Positions 50,781 to 61,877 of a stretch of 64,000 nt of DNA are shown here, piece after piece; the first letter of the stretch is position 1; every line of letters begins with the position of its first letter. A program made the translations under genes and the position numbers. The notes under the pieces were generated by a model. The model worked only from the letters and a program-made list of their open reading frames with translations. It did no database searches and was not told where the DNA came from. The DNA lies in the NCBI GenBank assembly GCA_026874595.1, contig CM049318.1, forward strand, positions 48,404,456-48,468,455, written 5' to 3'. This stretch comes from Sipunculus nudus (Eukaryota; Annelida; Sipuncula; Golfingiida; Sipunculidae).

Positions 50781-51739
50781 TCCTGGTTAACATACCGATC
50801 TATGCATTTCTTTATTTTCTTTGAACCTTTAGAATAAAAAAGTGAGCCATGATTCTTAATATTCTTTAATACATCTCCCCTTCCCCGATAAAAAGCGTTA
50901 AGCCCGGTAATCCGGGTATATATCGAAATGACATATCCATGTACAGGCAGCGTCTGGCCTGGCTTTATACCAGATAACGCTCCCACCTCCTGCCAGAGAC
51001 CGTATCTTCACAAATCAACCTCTTCCTGCTGGGGACTGTGGAACGACTTGTCTCTACTCCCAAACTTTAAATCACAATTTATTACATTTCAAGGAATACC
51101 TTCTGTTGACATTCCACATGCGTATTCTCACTAAATATTATTTATTTCGTAAAGACTAATACCCCATGATTATGTAATTTGCATTGAAACAATCCTTTTC
51201 AACATATTTGAATCGACCACAATGCCCTCTTAATGCAGTATATGCTTTCGCCGCTGTTGTATTAAACGCCCCAGTACATAGTTGGTGTCAGATTTTGACG
51301 CCCACAAACCCTAAACAGCAGGGTGAGCTTACTCTTGGGAGTCCGAAAAACTCAACAAGAGTTTATCCACATTCTACAGGTAGCATTTGGTATGATGTCA
51401 GTGCTTCAACTGCAAGTCTCGTTATATCTCGCGATATCTGCAGTCAAACTAGAATAAGCGGGATCACACTAAAATGCTTGTAACGTTGTTGATCTTCATG
51501 TTAGAGAGATCTCGCTTTATACTACATTGCGTGATATTTGATAAGCTCCATACCCAGTCTGGCCTCCTCAAAGTTTTATAACTTGGTCATGGACAGATCT
51601 CTTTCTATATCTAAATTGCTGCAGATGAAAATGCAAAGTAATAAAAACGATGTTAACACGATTGATATTTTCAAGTATTGAAAATCACGTTTAAAATATA
51701 CCTTTAGATATTTAGTGACTATAGTGAGATGTATTAAAC
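50781..51739. other. Non-coding, no feature
   Basis: Short frames only. No splice-bounded exon was seen. Confidence 0.35.
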
Positions 51740-51795
51740 GAAGAGTCAGATGGTTCGGGGAAGGGGGACCGCGTCTCCCCTGGCTACGCCCATGT
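51740..51795 (-). mobile_element. Fragment with GGGCGTAGCCAGGGG motif
   Basis: On the minus strand the sequence begins GGGCGTAGCCAGGGGAGACG and is followed by a GGTCCCCC tract. I recall such a start from small dispersed transposon ends in marine invertebrate genomes. It lies 40 bp downstream of the donor of the exon at 51836. Confidence 0.35.
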
Positions 51796-51835
51796 ATATA
51801 CACATATATAAACAAATCGAAGTTACATTACATAC

Positions 51836-52032
51836 TTCTTTCATTCAATCTGCAGCGTTCTCCGACCCAATCTTCATCGCATACGCATCCAGAACCATCA
51901 GCCGCACATCTGCCGTGTGGTCCACAATATGCCTGCCTGCATCTAGCCTGTACTGTTATGAGGATCGACAGGCATATTATTATCCCTAGAACTGTATTGG
52001 TCATCTTTTCACTCTTCCAACCTCAGTTGTTT
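51836..52032 (-). CDS. First coding exon, signal peptide plus one EGF-like domain
   Basis: Coding runs from ATG at 52004 to a phase-1 donor (GAA|GTATGT) at 51836, 56 codons. The N-terminus MTNTVLGIIICLSILITVQA is a good signal peptide with probable cleavage after VQA. The EGF-like domain follows at once, with cysteines spaced C-x4-C-x5-C-x6-C-x-C-x8-C (CGPHGRC, CVCDEDWVGERC). The in-frame stop TGA upstream of the ATG means the start is not an internal Met. An acceptor (TTTTAATTTTAG) at 52033 would give a 28-nt 5' UTR in this exon. The alternative is that transcription runs through from the region above. The domain is the start of a secreted or membrane EGF protein whose later exons are plausibly 37755, 35800 and 26197. 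Confidence 0.8.
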
Positions 52033-52094
52033 CTAAAATTAAAAGCAGAAGCTAACGAAACAATTATGATCAATGCAACAACAGTCCGTGACAT
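52023..52094 (-). other. Small upstream frame resembling a second signal peptide
   Basis: A 23-codon frame starting MSRTVVALIIIVSLASAFN ends 18 nt before the ATG of the EGF exon. It aligns with that exon's own signal peptide (M-x-x-T-V-x-x-x-I-I-x-x-S). If the transcript is unspliced here it would be an upstream frame. If the acceptor at 52033 is used, most of it is intronic. Confidence 0.4.
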
Positions 52095-52839
52095 AATGAA
52101 CAGAAATATATTTCACAGATAGCCATGAATATATTTGCATGAAGATTACATTTGCTATTATTTATATTGAACAAGATGACAGCATATTCCCTATTGCACT
52201 GATCTCCACTGGTGCCAATCATTTTCAATGAAAAGCTGGTTTAAAAAGGTCTTTAAGTGTGTATGACTTATCAAATAAAATGTTTTCATGATAGACAAAT
52301 TTTTCCTGGTCAACCTTGTCTAAATTTTTGGTGACAATGTCTTACAATTTCTGACAGCCTGTTGATTCACCAGCGTCATTCTGACAATGGTGCACTTAAG
52401 AAGCATAAAGGAAATGAAACAGTTTGCTGAGCGTCGTTTAGACGGGGTGAATAGTTGATTATTTTCCACGTGCTTTCTATTTAAGAAAACCAAAAATATG
52501 ACAGCTAGGATACCTTTATAGAATTAATGGGTACATACAACCAGAAGAAAGGTTACATAGGGAGACATGGACTACAATAGTGAGACATATAGTCCCGCTG
52601 ATATTCGGATAAAAATGGACAATCGTGATAGTCCGGTCCCCACTGGACTCAACCTTGTTTTATGGTCTTAAGTTTTTTTCTTTGTGGATTTTGTTTTTTC
52701 AGATATCAGGTGTGAAAAATATGTTGGTTGGCCCGCTGTCAGCCTTGGGCATTATTTGCTAAATAGCATAAAACAAAATGGCCGCCAACACAATGCAAAA
52801 ATAGCAAAAATGCCATAATCACCTTTACATGTTAACAAT
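52095..52839. other. Non-coding, 5' flank or intron of the EGF gene
   Basis: No clear TATA box or promoter motif could be assigned. Nothing coding. Confidence 0.35.
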
Positions 52840-53235
52840 GTTTACAATGTTAACTTCCATATGTGGCCGCTAACATTCACAGACTTAGGATGTATATTTT
52901 TATGTTTTACTTCCCTGGTTTGTTATTTGTTTGCTCTGTCTATATCAGCTTCTTCATCCTTTTTTGTTATCGATGTATGGCCTTCATAATGAATCAATAA
53001 AAGCGAAATTGCCGTTATCCACACATTTCTTTTATTTCCCCCTTGTGCCACGACGAGGCCCGATATATACAGCTTAGACGAGAATCTGTTTAGTTTGAGG
53101 GTAATTAAATGAACATAATTTGAGTCCAATTAAATCAAAATGACACCTTTACGGAAATTCATCTTTGTTCGTTGGCAAATGTAACAGTTGTAAGTGTTTG
53201 CATATACTTTGTAAAATCATATCACATATATTGCA
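52840..53235 (+). repeat. Dispersed repeat R3, plus copy
   Basis: Two blocks match the region 56700-57300 in reverse: CCATATGTGGCCGCTAACAT...CTTCCCTGGTTTGTTATTTG (52850-52930) and TGCCACGACGAGGCCCG...AATTTGAGTCCAATTAAATC (53045-53135). No coding capacity. Confidence 0.7.
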
Positions 53236-53640
53236 TCATTCTCAGATATACTGCTGCAAACTTCCATCAGCATTATATTAATATGGATTATTCGTCTGCC
53301 ATGTGATCGCCAACTATGTCGACATGCCCGTGCAAGCTTTTTCTCCAATTTCTGTAGCTAAATCAGAAAAGACAATTGAGGAGGTGACCCAAATTAGAAC
53401 AGATTTAATTAGGTTTTTAAAAATAATGTTATGGAAACATACAAATATAGTCAATAGCAACATGTGAAAACTGATGCTAATGAACACACGCTTCTAACGT
53501 TTTTTTTTTTATCAAATATTTCAGGAATACCTGAAACCTTAAACTAGACGACCATAGGTCGAACGCTTGCCGGAAATAGAAAATTAAAGACGGAGAGACA
53601 GAACATATTGTCGGTTTTCTATCAATGGAATGACTTGTAG
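53236..53640. other. Non-coding, no feature
   Basis: Nothing recognised except a T run near 53500. Confidence 0.35.
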
Positions 53641-54590
53641 GGCCATTGCTGAGGAGTTGAGACATTGGAACAAGCAAGCAGAGTAAGCTGACAACAAAAG
53701 ACGAACAGACAGACATACTGACAATGTGAGACAAGATTGACACCAGATGACTTAACCAGGTTATGGAGAAGACTCAGAGGAAGAAAATAAGCTATAGTTT
53801 ATGTTTTGGAGATATGGCTAAAACATGATATGTGTCGGAGGGTCGAGTTCAGCGCCCCCTAGCGATCATATTCGGTAAATGGAAAAAAGTGTCGATATAA
53901 TGGTGTAAGTCATGGGTTATATCAGTTTCCAAAGGATTCCTTCAAATCTGTGGCCTGTAAAATGCTATATGGGAGACGCAAGAGCAGGCAGGCGAATTTG
54001 AGGACAACTGACAAACAGACCGACACACTGACAAAGTGACACAAGATTGTTACCAGATGACTACACCAGGTTATGGAGTAGACTCAGAGGAAGAAAATAA
54101 GCTATAGTTTATGTAATTGTGGCTTATAATTTTGGAGATATGGCCAAACATGATATGTTAAGGAGGTTCCCATTCAGCCCCCCTAGCGGCCGTATTAAAA
54201 AAATGAAAAAAAAAAAAAAATTTCGACATACTAGTGTAAGACATAAGATGTAATTGTTTCAAAAGGATTCTGTCAAAACTGTGGCCTGTAGAATGCTATA
54301 TGGGAGACGCAAGAGCAAGCAGGCGAATTTGAGGACAACTGACAAAGAGACCGACGCACTTACAAAGTGACAAAAGATTGTAACCAGATGACTACACCAA
54401 GTTATGGAGTAGACTCAGAGAAAGATTTATAATTTTGGAGATATGACCAAAACATGATATGTTAAGAAGGTTCGCATCCAGCGCCCCCTAGCGGCCGTAA
54501 TAAAAATGAAAAAACGATTTCGAGATACTAGTGTAAGACTTACGATATGTCAGTTTCAAAAGGATTCCTGCAACACTATGGCCTCCAGGG
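53641..54590 (+). repeat. Three-copy tandem repeat, unit about 305-325 bp
   Basis: Units share CAGATGACT, CAGGTTATGGAGTAGACTC, GGAGATATGGCC, ACATGATATGT and AGCGCCCCCTAGCGGCCGTA, the last at about 53851, 54176 and 54480. Each unit also holds GACAAACAGACCGACAC-like phrases. The third copy is shortened by a deletion in the AAGCTATAGTTTATG part. Confidence 0.8.
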
Positions 54591-54904
54591 CAAGATTAAT
54601 GAAATCTCGAAATATCTCGTCTGACGAGAGGTTTTTAAGAGATATTGCGAGACATGTTATAAAATCTTGTGGTACTAAACGAATGCTACCTAAGGCAAAA
54701 AAAAAAAAAACTAGACCTCTCTAGCGTTAAAACTGACAAATTAAACCATTGATTTTCAAATATCAACACTTTTCCCCGAAAATGCTTTACCATGATTACC
54801 GAAAGCTACACCCCAGAAGAAAGACCTTTGAATGACGATTAAAAAGAGCTACTGTTGAAGTAGATACGACTAATAGTGTCAAAGATATGAAGAAAAAAGC
54901 GGTT
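54591..54904. other. Non-coding, no feature
   Basis: No supported gene. An A run near 54698 was noted. Confidence 0.35.
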
Positions 54905-55115
54905 TGTATACTTTTGATTACCTTGACCTTGACCTTTGACCTATATTGACAAAAAACAACAGGATCTTGTCAATTTAAATTTTCCATCAACTCTGTAAGT
55001 TTGAAAGCGATTGCTGCAAAATTGCGACCTGCACAGAGAGACAGACAGACAGACAAACAGAAATCCGCGACTGACCAACCAGCTTGCCGAAATCGGAGAT
55101 TTCCGGCAAGCAAAA
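54905..55115 (+). repeat. Dispersed repeat with CCTTGACCTTGACC and GACAGACAGACAG
   Basis: Carries TACCTTGACCTTGACCTTTG followed 110 bp later by GAGAGACAGACAGACAGAC and an inverted pair TTGCCGAAATC / GATTTCCGGCAA. It resembles the R1-related class at 44500. Non-coding. Confidence 0.45.
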
Positions 55116-56702
55116 AATTCATGTTATATAAAAGATGATGACAATGCGTTGGAGATTTATAAAATACCCCGCCACCGAAAAAGTTTGCCGTTAGTGTTAG
55201 CATTATAATGAGGTAAAAAAGTCCTTATGAAACTTTGAACTTAAAAAATACATGAACGCAAATCGGCAATATATAGATGTATTCCCATGTATGCAACCAG
55301 AAACACGAAAGTTAAATGCAATTAACTGTATAATATTAAGTTAGCACATATTTTAGGAACACGTAACATTATAAATAATGTAAAATTTTGTTCTGTGAGA
55401 TGATACCACAAATTCAGGGATTTACTTGTATCTAGGAGACTTACAAATGCAGACAACAAAATGATTTGCCGTGAACAGCCTATGGCAAAAAATCGCTAAT
55501 TAATTACTCATATACATTTAATAATCCATCAATTAATATAAGAGGGTGACAAAGCTACATTTCCAAGGGAAATAAAGAGAAAAAAATGATGACCATATGA
55601 TGGTCATATTGGAAGGGGGCTCTAATCACAAGAAAGTTGGCTATCGGTTGGGACACGGCTATCGAGAATATCTCAGATAAGCTCATGTTTCGTTAAAGTC
55701 AACCACATAGATTAACGTAAAGCCAAGGCTGTGGGTGGCATGTATAAGAAAAGAAAACATTACCATGGAATTTCACCATAAACATTATTTTCCTTATTGC
55801 TATAAGAAAATTTATGAGAATTAAAATGTTTTTTTTTTTTCTACCTTATTGAATAATGTCGCCAAACTCATATGTCAGCTTTACAATCCTATTTCAATAT
55901 ACAAGGTCTGGTTTGTAATAAATTTTTTTTTCAGCATTCCTCTTTGTTTGCACTTCAAGTTCTGAATCTGAATAGGGAGTCTTCATATTAGGGTGCAAGT
56001 TAAAGTGTTTACTTTAAAGAACTAATATGTTTTATAATTCTTTCACAAAAACGGTGCTTTTCGCGAGACACATTACAGGTCTTGGACTTAAAACCTTTGG
56101 TCTATCCTGCTGTCGATTCTGGAATTGGTCAAGAAAAAAATTTCCATGAAAATTTTGGCAGTAAGCCCGCAGAATATCATACATGCTTCAGCTAAATCAT
56201 GGAGGGCCGAGTGCATGCGAGTCTGGTTGAGACTATGCTTGTTGATTCCGAGATCCACCTGTCTGAGCTGTGTAGCCGTCTTCCTACCTTACCCAGAGGC
56301 ATTTTTTCCCCATTTACCGAGTTTCTGTGTCTCAAAAGATATTTATCTATGTACTAGTTGCAAAGTGCCACTATACTTTTACAACAGCATACTTGTGAAC
56401 TGAGCCGGACTGATACATTAACCGGATATCAAAAAAAAATAGAAAGTAGTCAAATACCACTGAATCCGCCAGGATTTTCATCAAACTGTGCTTTTACATA
56501 GAAGATGTGTTTCACGGTAAACGAACTCCGTGGTCGGCGCCGAAAATTACCACGGGCCTCGGTTGGGATAGAGAAATCTCATGGTGGTGATCAGGATCGT
56601 CTTCAAAATTTAAAAGATCCTGTGTATCACACTATTCCTCTATTAATTGTACTGAAGAATCCCCTATTAATTGTACTGAATTGTACTGAAGATGCTGAAA
56701 GA
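55116..56702. other. Non-coding, no feature
   Basis: Several short frames (56125-56403, 56505-56708), none with recognisable domains or splice boundaries. Confidence 0.35.
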
Positions 56703-57300
56703 GACTGAGCAAACAAATAACAAACCAGGGAAGTAAGGGGTGTAAAATATTAAAAATATTCATCCTTAGTCTGTGAATTATAAGCGGCCACATATGAAAG
56801 TTAACAGTAAGATAACCTTTGACAAAATATGAAAAAAAACTGCATGAATGTCATGGAGAGGGGGGGGGGGGGGGTGCTACAAGTATGACTCAGCTGTCTG
56901 TAATGCTTCTCGACCCTCCATTATCATACATAAATATTTTTTGAGAGACCGACCAGTCATTTTTCCTTGCATGTGACAGCTTTGTCCGTTGGTATGTATG
57001 CCTTCATAACACACTCTACGAAAACTAATATCTTTTGGTAAGCATGACCTTTTTATATCTTATGCAAACACATACACCTGTGACATTTGCCACGAATAAA
57101 GATGAATTTCTGTAAAGGTGCCATTTTGATTTTAATGGACTCAAATTATGTTCACGTAATCCCCCTCCAACAAAAAAAAATCTCGTATAAGTCGTAATTA
57201 CCGGGCCTCGTCGTGACACAAGAGGGAAAATAAAACTGTGTGGGAAACGGCTGTTTCGCTCATGTTGTTTCATTATGAAGGTCATGCATAGGTAACAAAA
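56703..57300 (-). repeat. Dispersed repeat R3, minus copy, blocks in swapped order
   Basis: The block at 56703-56815 is the reverse complement of 52850-52930, and the block at 57035-57300 of 52970-53230. On the minus strand their order is the opposite of the plus copy, so R3 is probably tandem or rearranged. A G run (56860-56874) lies between them. Confidence 0.65.
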
Positions 57301-58670
57301 AAGCATATTATTTTTATAAAGTATAACAGCTGTTTTCCAGAACGTTTGATCATCTCTTCTTCATCTATACTTGAGTGTTTAAATAGTTTAATTTATTACC
57401 CTCGATCTGCAGATTGCTTTGGAACTTACGTACTAACCAAATCAGTGTTCAGTATATTTACAGTTTTATTCAAATGGGAGAACAGCTATATTGAAAATTG
57501 TGGTCATTATGACTTAAATATTAAAACTGAATTCTCTGGGTCATAATACACTCTTATGCCAGCAAGCGACACGTACATCCCCAGTGGTAAAAAAAAAAAT
57601 TATAATTATTACTCATTCTTTATCATGTTAAATACAATGACCAAATAAATGATTATGCGGATCCGTCAATTTTAAACTCGTAATTTGGCAATAAAACTTA
57701 CTAATGTACGTAGTAAATTATTTCTTGGGATAGATTATGTGCACGATCACAGCAATGTACCACATCGCAAGACTGCTGATCTTAAAAATAACACTGTTAA
57801 CGTGACATTTGATCTTCCTGCAGTTATCATAAAATATGCGGTAAGAATATCAATGAATGAATAATTATTATGACCGTGTTCAGCACGTCTTCCTATTTGA
57901 TGTATAGAAACATTTCTCGTTAACAAATATAAATCGAACTGTCATGCAAATATCCTGGGACGGAGCTTTGATCTTTGGTACATCAGGCCAACTTGAACAT
58001 TTCCTACTAAACGTCTAGAGACACGAAAGCGGCTTTCACTTAAAGCCTGTCATTGTTCACTGCCTTTGTCTGAATGCATGTGTAACAGTATGTGTATTTG
58101 AAAAATGTATTACGATACGGAATATCGATGTTAGAGAGGCATGCATTGTTTTTATACATTTGATGCCACGTATATGCTAATATATTTATTTTATCCTTGG
58201 TGCACCTGCACCAAAATATATACATTTGGCATCATACATCAATTTGTTCCTTAGGTCCTACCATTAATGAAACCAGCTGATGCCAAGCTGAAAGAAGATG
58301 GCGCTATTTTTCACAGAGCGGCCTGAAGTTGCAAGTGATTAACTGAATATTTTCCACTTTTTTGGGACCTTTTAACATCTTAATTCTAATTAAAATGAGA
58401 GCAATATATAAACATATGATATACCAAACAGAGGCCTATGAAGCTCCGTTGTAGCTGATTATACAAAAAAAATTAATATGCTGTGAAAAAGAGGCATTTT
58501 GACAATTTTACCACCCCACTCCCAAAAATTAAAACCAACAAAGTTTACAGGGGCGCATAAGGCTTAATGATGTGTCACGTCTAACGTTATAAATCGTGCT
58601 TCACCTTGTTTTACAGAGGAATAAACATCATGAATCTCTCAGGTGAACATTTTAATTTATTAACTAGTGA
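57301..58670. other. Non-coding, no feature
   Basis: AT-rich. Nothing coding or repeated was recognised. Confidence 0.35.
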
Positions 58671-58671
58671 A

Positions 58672-58673
<2 letters not shown>

Positions 58674-58730
<57 letters not shown>

Positions 58731-58735
58731 AGGAG
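58674..58735. repeat. (GA)n microsatellite
   Basis: About 50 bp of GA dinucleotides followed by GGGAGGGAGGAGGGGG. Confidence 0.95.
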
Positions 58736-58796
58736 GGGGTTTCTTAGCGGGAGTGTTAAGGATTGGTTAAGGAATAAATACTTCCTTTGTGTATTG

Positions 58797-59531
58797 TGTT
58801 ACAGATGCCTGTTTTATTGTAAGCTGTTGACATGTCTCTTTTGTTATGCGCTGTTGGCATTCTGATTCGTGTTTGGCTCAAGCCCTGGGCGTAGCTATGC
58901 TACGACGTTCCTTCTCCTGGCTGGCCGGGTGCGACCCGCGTGTAAACAAAGGGTCATGCTAGTCTGGAGATTTCTCGCCTTACCGACTCACGTGTGAACC
59001 CTGGTATATAGAGATACAGCCATGTTGTTCTAGATGTTTCCTGTAACGCGTGTGTACTATGTATCATATTGGGTTCTTTTCGATTGTTCGTGAAAAAGAA
59101 TTTTCTAGAGTTTTGGATGAAAGGTTATAAATAGGGGCTGTGTTTTAGAGCCGAGAGAGAGAGGTGAGAGAATATTCCAGCGGACACAGAAGCGTTTAAG
59201 TCAGTTTGTGGGACCTATTCCAATAAGTGCGGCAATTATAGATTTTCTTCTGGATTTGTGACGAATTTATATAGTCTTCAATTTGCTTTCGGGATTATGA
59301 CAGGAACTTCACTTTGGGATCACGGAGGATTGATTTTGTGAGTGAACTGGACTGTTATTCTCTGAGATGATTTGTGTGAACTGTTCATCTGAATTATATG
59401 CTTTAAAGGACTTGTCGCTGTGACAGTGGTGGTATCCAGGTTCGTGCACTTTGTTTATTAGGCTGTGTGATTATATTGATTTGCTGTTATACTGTTGTTG
59501 TACTGTGTAATTGTATTGATTTAGTGTATTG
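58797..59531 (+). mobile_element. LTR, copy 3, truncated at the 3' end
   Basis: Begins TGTTACAGATGCCTG and follows copies 1 and 2 through the promoter (TTATAAATAGGGGCTG, about 59125) and the GTATTGATTTAGTGTATTGT segment. It then breaks into unrelated sequence at 59532, before the AATAAA and GTAACA end. It has therefore lost its R/U5 part. Confidence 0.8.
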
Positions 59532-60014
59532 TGCGCCACACACATGGGAATCGAAACAGGGACCGGCCCAGAATTTTCCCCTCAACAATTTGTCTTCGAA
59601 ACAAATGTGTGGCACAGTTTTAACAAGGTTATCTGAGATTTGGTATTAGAGAAGAAATGTTTATCTATAATTATCATTATTATTGTTATTATCTGTATTA
59701 TTATTATAAGTCTGAGTCTCCAATAATGACTATTTTTTTTATAAATTTATATTTCATAACATAATTGCAAATCCCATTGTACCAATAAACTGACAGTACC
59801 TATATATTTCTGTGTGAACGGTTCATAAAAATATTTCTATTTCGTATTAAATTTCATTATTTATCAAAGCGCTTATACGGTTTTCATATATTTTACTTTA
59901 AAAGCAGTACAAATAAAAAAAAAAACAAGCCCCAAGAATCATGTCTTTCAACTGATCAGCATAAACTGATCGTATAAATCCAACCCCTCTGAGAGTAGGA
60001 CAAAAGGGAGGATG
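59532..60014. other. Non-coding, AT-rich
   Basis: ATT-rich simple sequence at about 59660-59710. No feature otherwise. Confidence 0.4.
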
Positions 60015-60072
60015 ACGTGTGGAATGGAAGAATTATATCTTAAAGAAAACTTAATTCTTCCGTTCCACACGT
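60015..60072. other. Near-perfect 21-bp stem hairpin with 16-nt loop
   Basis: ACGTGTGGAATGGAAGAATT (plus A) is followed after 16 nt by its reverse complement, with one mismatch that would be a G-U or A-C pair in RNA. It could be a small RNA precursor, a tiny foldback remnant, or chance. No terminator role is expected in an animal genome. Confidence 0.5.
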
Positions 60073-61510
60073 TTATGTTAACGAAAACTTAAAAGGTATT
60101 TCAGAAAAGTACAATGATGCTCTTAAGAGTCTAGGACATTCCTAAAAATATGATCCTATTGAAATTTATCTGTGCATGGTTTAACAGATGTGGATAAAGG
60201 TGTGGATTAGAATTTTCATTTTACTGAGTGTTTGTTTTCAATACGTTATAAAATGAAACAAAGATCCAGTTGAAGCCACAGAGCTAATGCAATAGATGAA
60301 TCTATCCAAGATAATTTAATCTGATCATCAACTCTTTATAATGTGCACTAAATATGATACAATATTTTTCTGGAAGAAAGGTTGCAAAATTCTTTATAAC
60401 ATTTCATGGAGAGAATATTTGTTTAAATGCGGCCCATTATTTCTTGTATAGGAAAGAATGCAAAGTATTTTTAACCACACTCGACACAAAAAAAGCCAGA
60501 CTTCCAATCCAACATTGTAAACATAGAATATAAATTCCTGTGGCCCATGTTCTTTCAAGAAGAATCAATTTACAGCTGAAAGGACGTTTAACCAGAACAA
60601 ATGGTTATACAGTTTACTGCACCGTGTTAGTGTTTTTAGATGTTGTTTAGGCTTGTTTATCACAACAATATTGTAAAATTAACTATTGTATAACATAAAG
60701 AAATGTTTCAATTAAAATATATAAATGCTATCGATGATGAAAACAGTTAGAGGAAGGAAAATATGTGAATTATTGACTGAGACAATAAAATGTAAGAAGA
60801 AAGAAAAAGAATATTTTCTTGGTCTGGTAGATATGATTTATGCTCTATCAATAATGTTTATCAGTATTATTCATACACCAGTCATGATACCACACTTCTC
60901 TGTTAATGTGACATGCTCTTGCGATCGAGAAGGTTGTTTTCAGCTCTGTATGCTTATTACTTGATGGAATCCTAGGATCGGCAGGACAATGGTTCGATTG
61001 ACTCAATTTTGTATACGTTTGTTTATTTTCTTGTCCGTTTTCTTGTCTATATACGCTCTACAGATTATACAGATTTCGATATTTATCAAATGTAAATATT
61101 GATTAACCCTCAAAGCCAAATATTTTCATGCAAGATAAAATGGAATGTTTATCACCGAAAGCTCGCGTCGTTTAGGGCTCGACTTTTTTTCCATCTACTT
61201 AGTATCTTCATTAGCAGGAACATGCATGAAACAGACTGAACTGATTTTACGAAACTTTGTGGAATGCTGGGAATGAAATATGAAAAAAAAAAACATTATT
61301 GATTATTGGTGCATAAAGCGCATTACGGATCTAGTGGGGTTGTTTTGCATTGGAAGAGGTATGCGCTGTAATGAGTGCCCTCTAGTCAAAGGATTTAAAC
61401 ATATCTTGCATCTTCTACTACAAGTTCTTTATTGAACTTGAGGTGATGTGCACATATATTTAACTTACACCATACACACTAGGAGATATATAATAAATGG
61501 CATAAATCCA
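60073..61510. other. Non-coding, no feature
   Basis: The frame at 60725-60964 has no recognisable domain. Confidence 0.35.
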
Positions 61511-61514
61511 CATT

Positions 61515-61677
61515 GAAGGGGGAATGGGAAGGGGACAAAAAAAAATGGGGAGGGAGAAAAAGGAAGGAAAGAAAGGAAAGAGTGAAGAAGAGAAAGGGAA
61601 GAAAGAAGAAAAGGGGAAGAAAAGAAAAGAAAAGGAAAAGGAAAAGCAGAAAGGGAAGGAAGAAGAAGAAAAAAAGT
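61515..61677 (+). repeat. Polypurine tract, about 160 bp
   Basis: Almost pure A/G sequence on the plus strand (GGAAGGGGA, GAAAGGAAAG, AGAAGAAGAAAA types). The lysine-rich and phenylalanine-rich frames over it are composition artefacts. Confidence 0.9.
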
Positions 61678-61877
61678 ACAGAATCGGGAAACCTCTTAGT
61701 CTTGCCCCCCGGACGGTCAGGTCTGGTAACGCCCCTGTTTACGATTCGACATTTTATTGAATTTACATATACCCAGCTGCAGTGAAATATAAACTTATTA
61801 CTGGAATAGTATGTTGTCTTCGAGTTAAAAAAATTCAAAGATTACTTATATGTATTTTCTGAATCGGTCCTAAAAAT

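Noticed and set aside
50645-50986. 113-residue minus-strand frame
   Set aside because: It covers an inverted repeat with G runs and proline/glycine tracts; no domain or splice support.
54600-54640. Possible hammerhead ribozyme core (CTGACGAG)
   Set aside because: The required GAAA box and closing helices are missing.
61479-61838. Phenylalanine-rich membrane-like frame and lysine-rich frames on the other strand
   Set aside because: They are produced by the polypurine tract and have no flanking gene structure.
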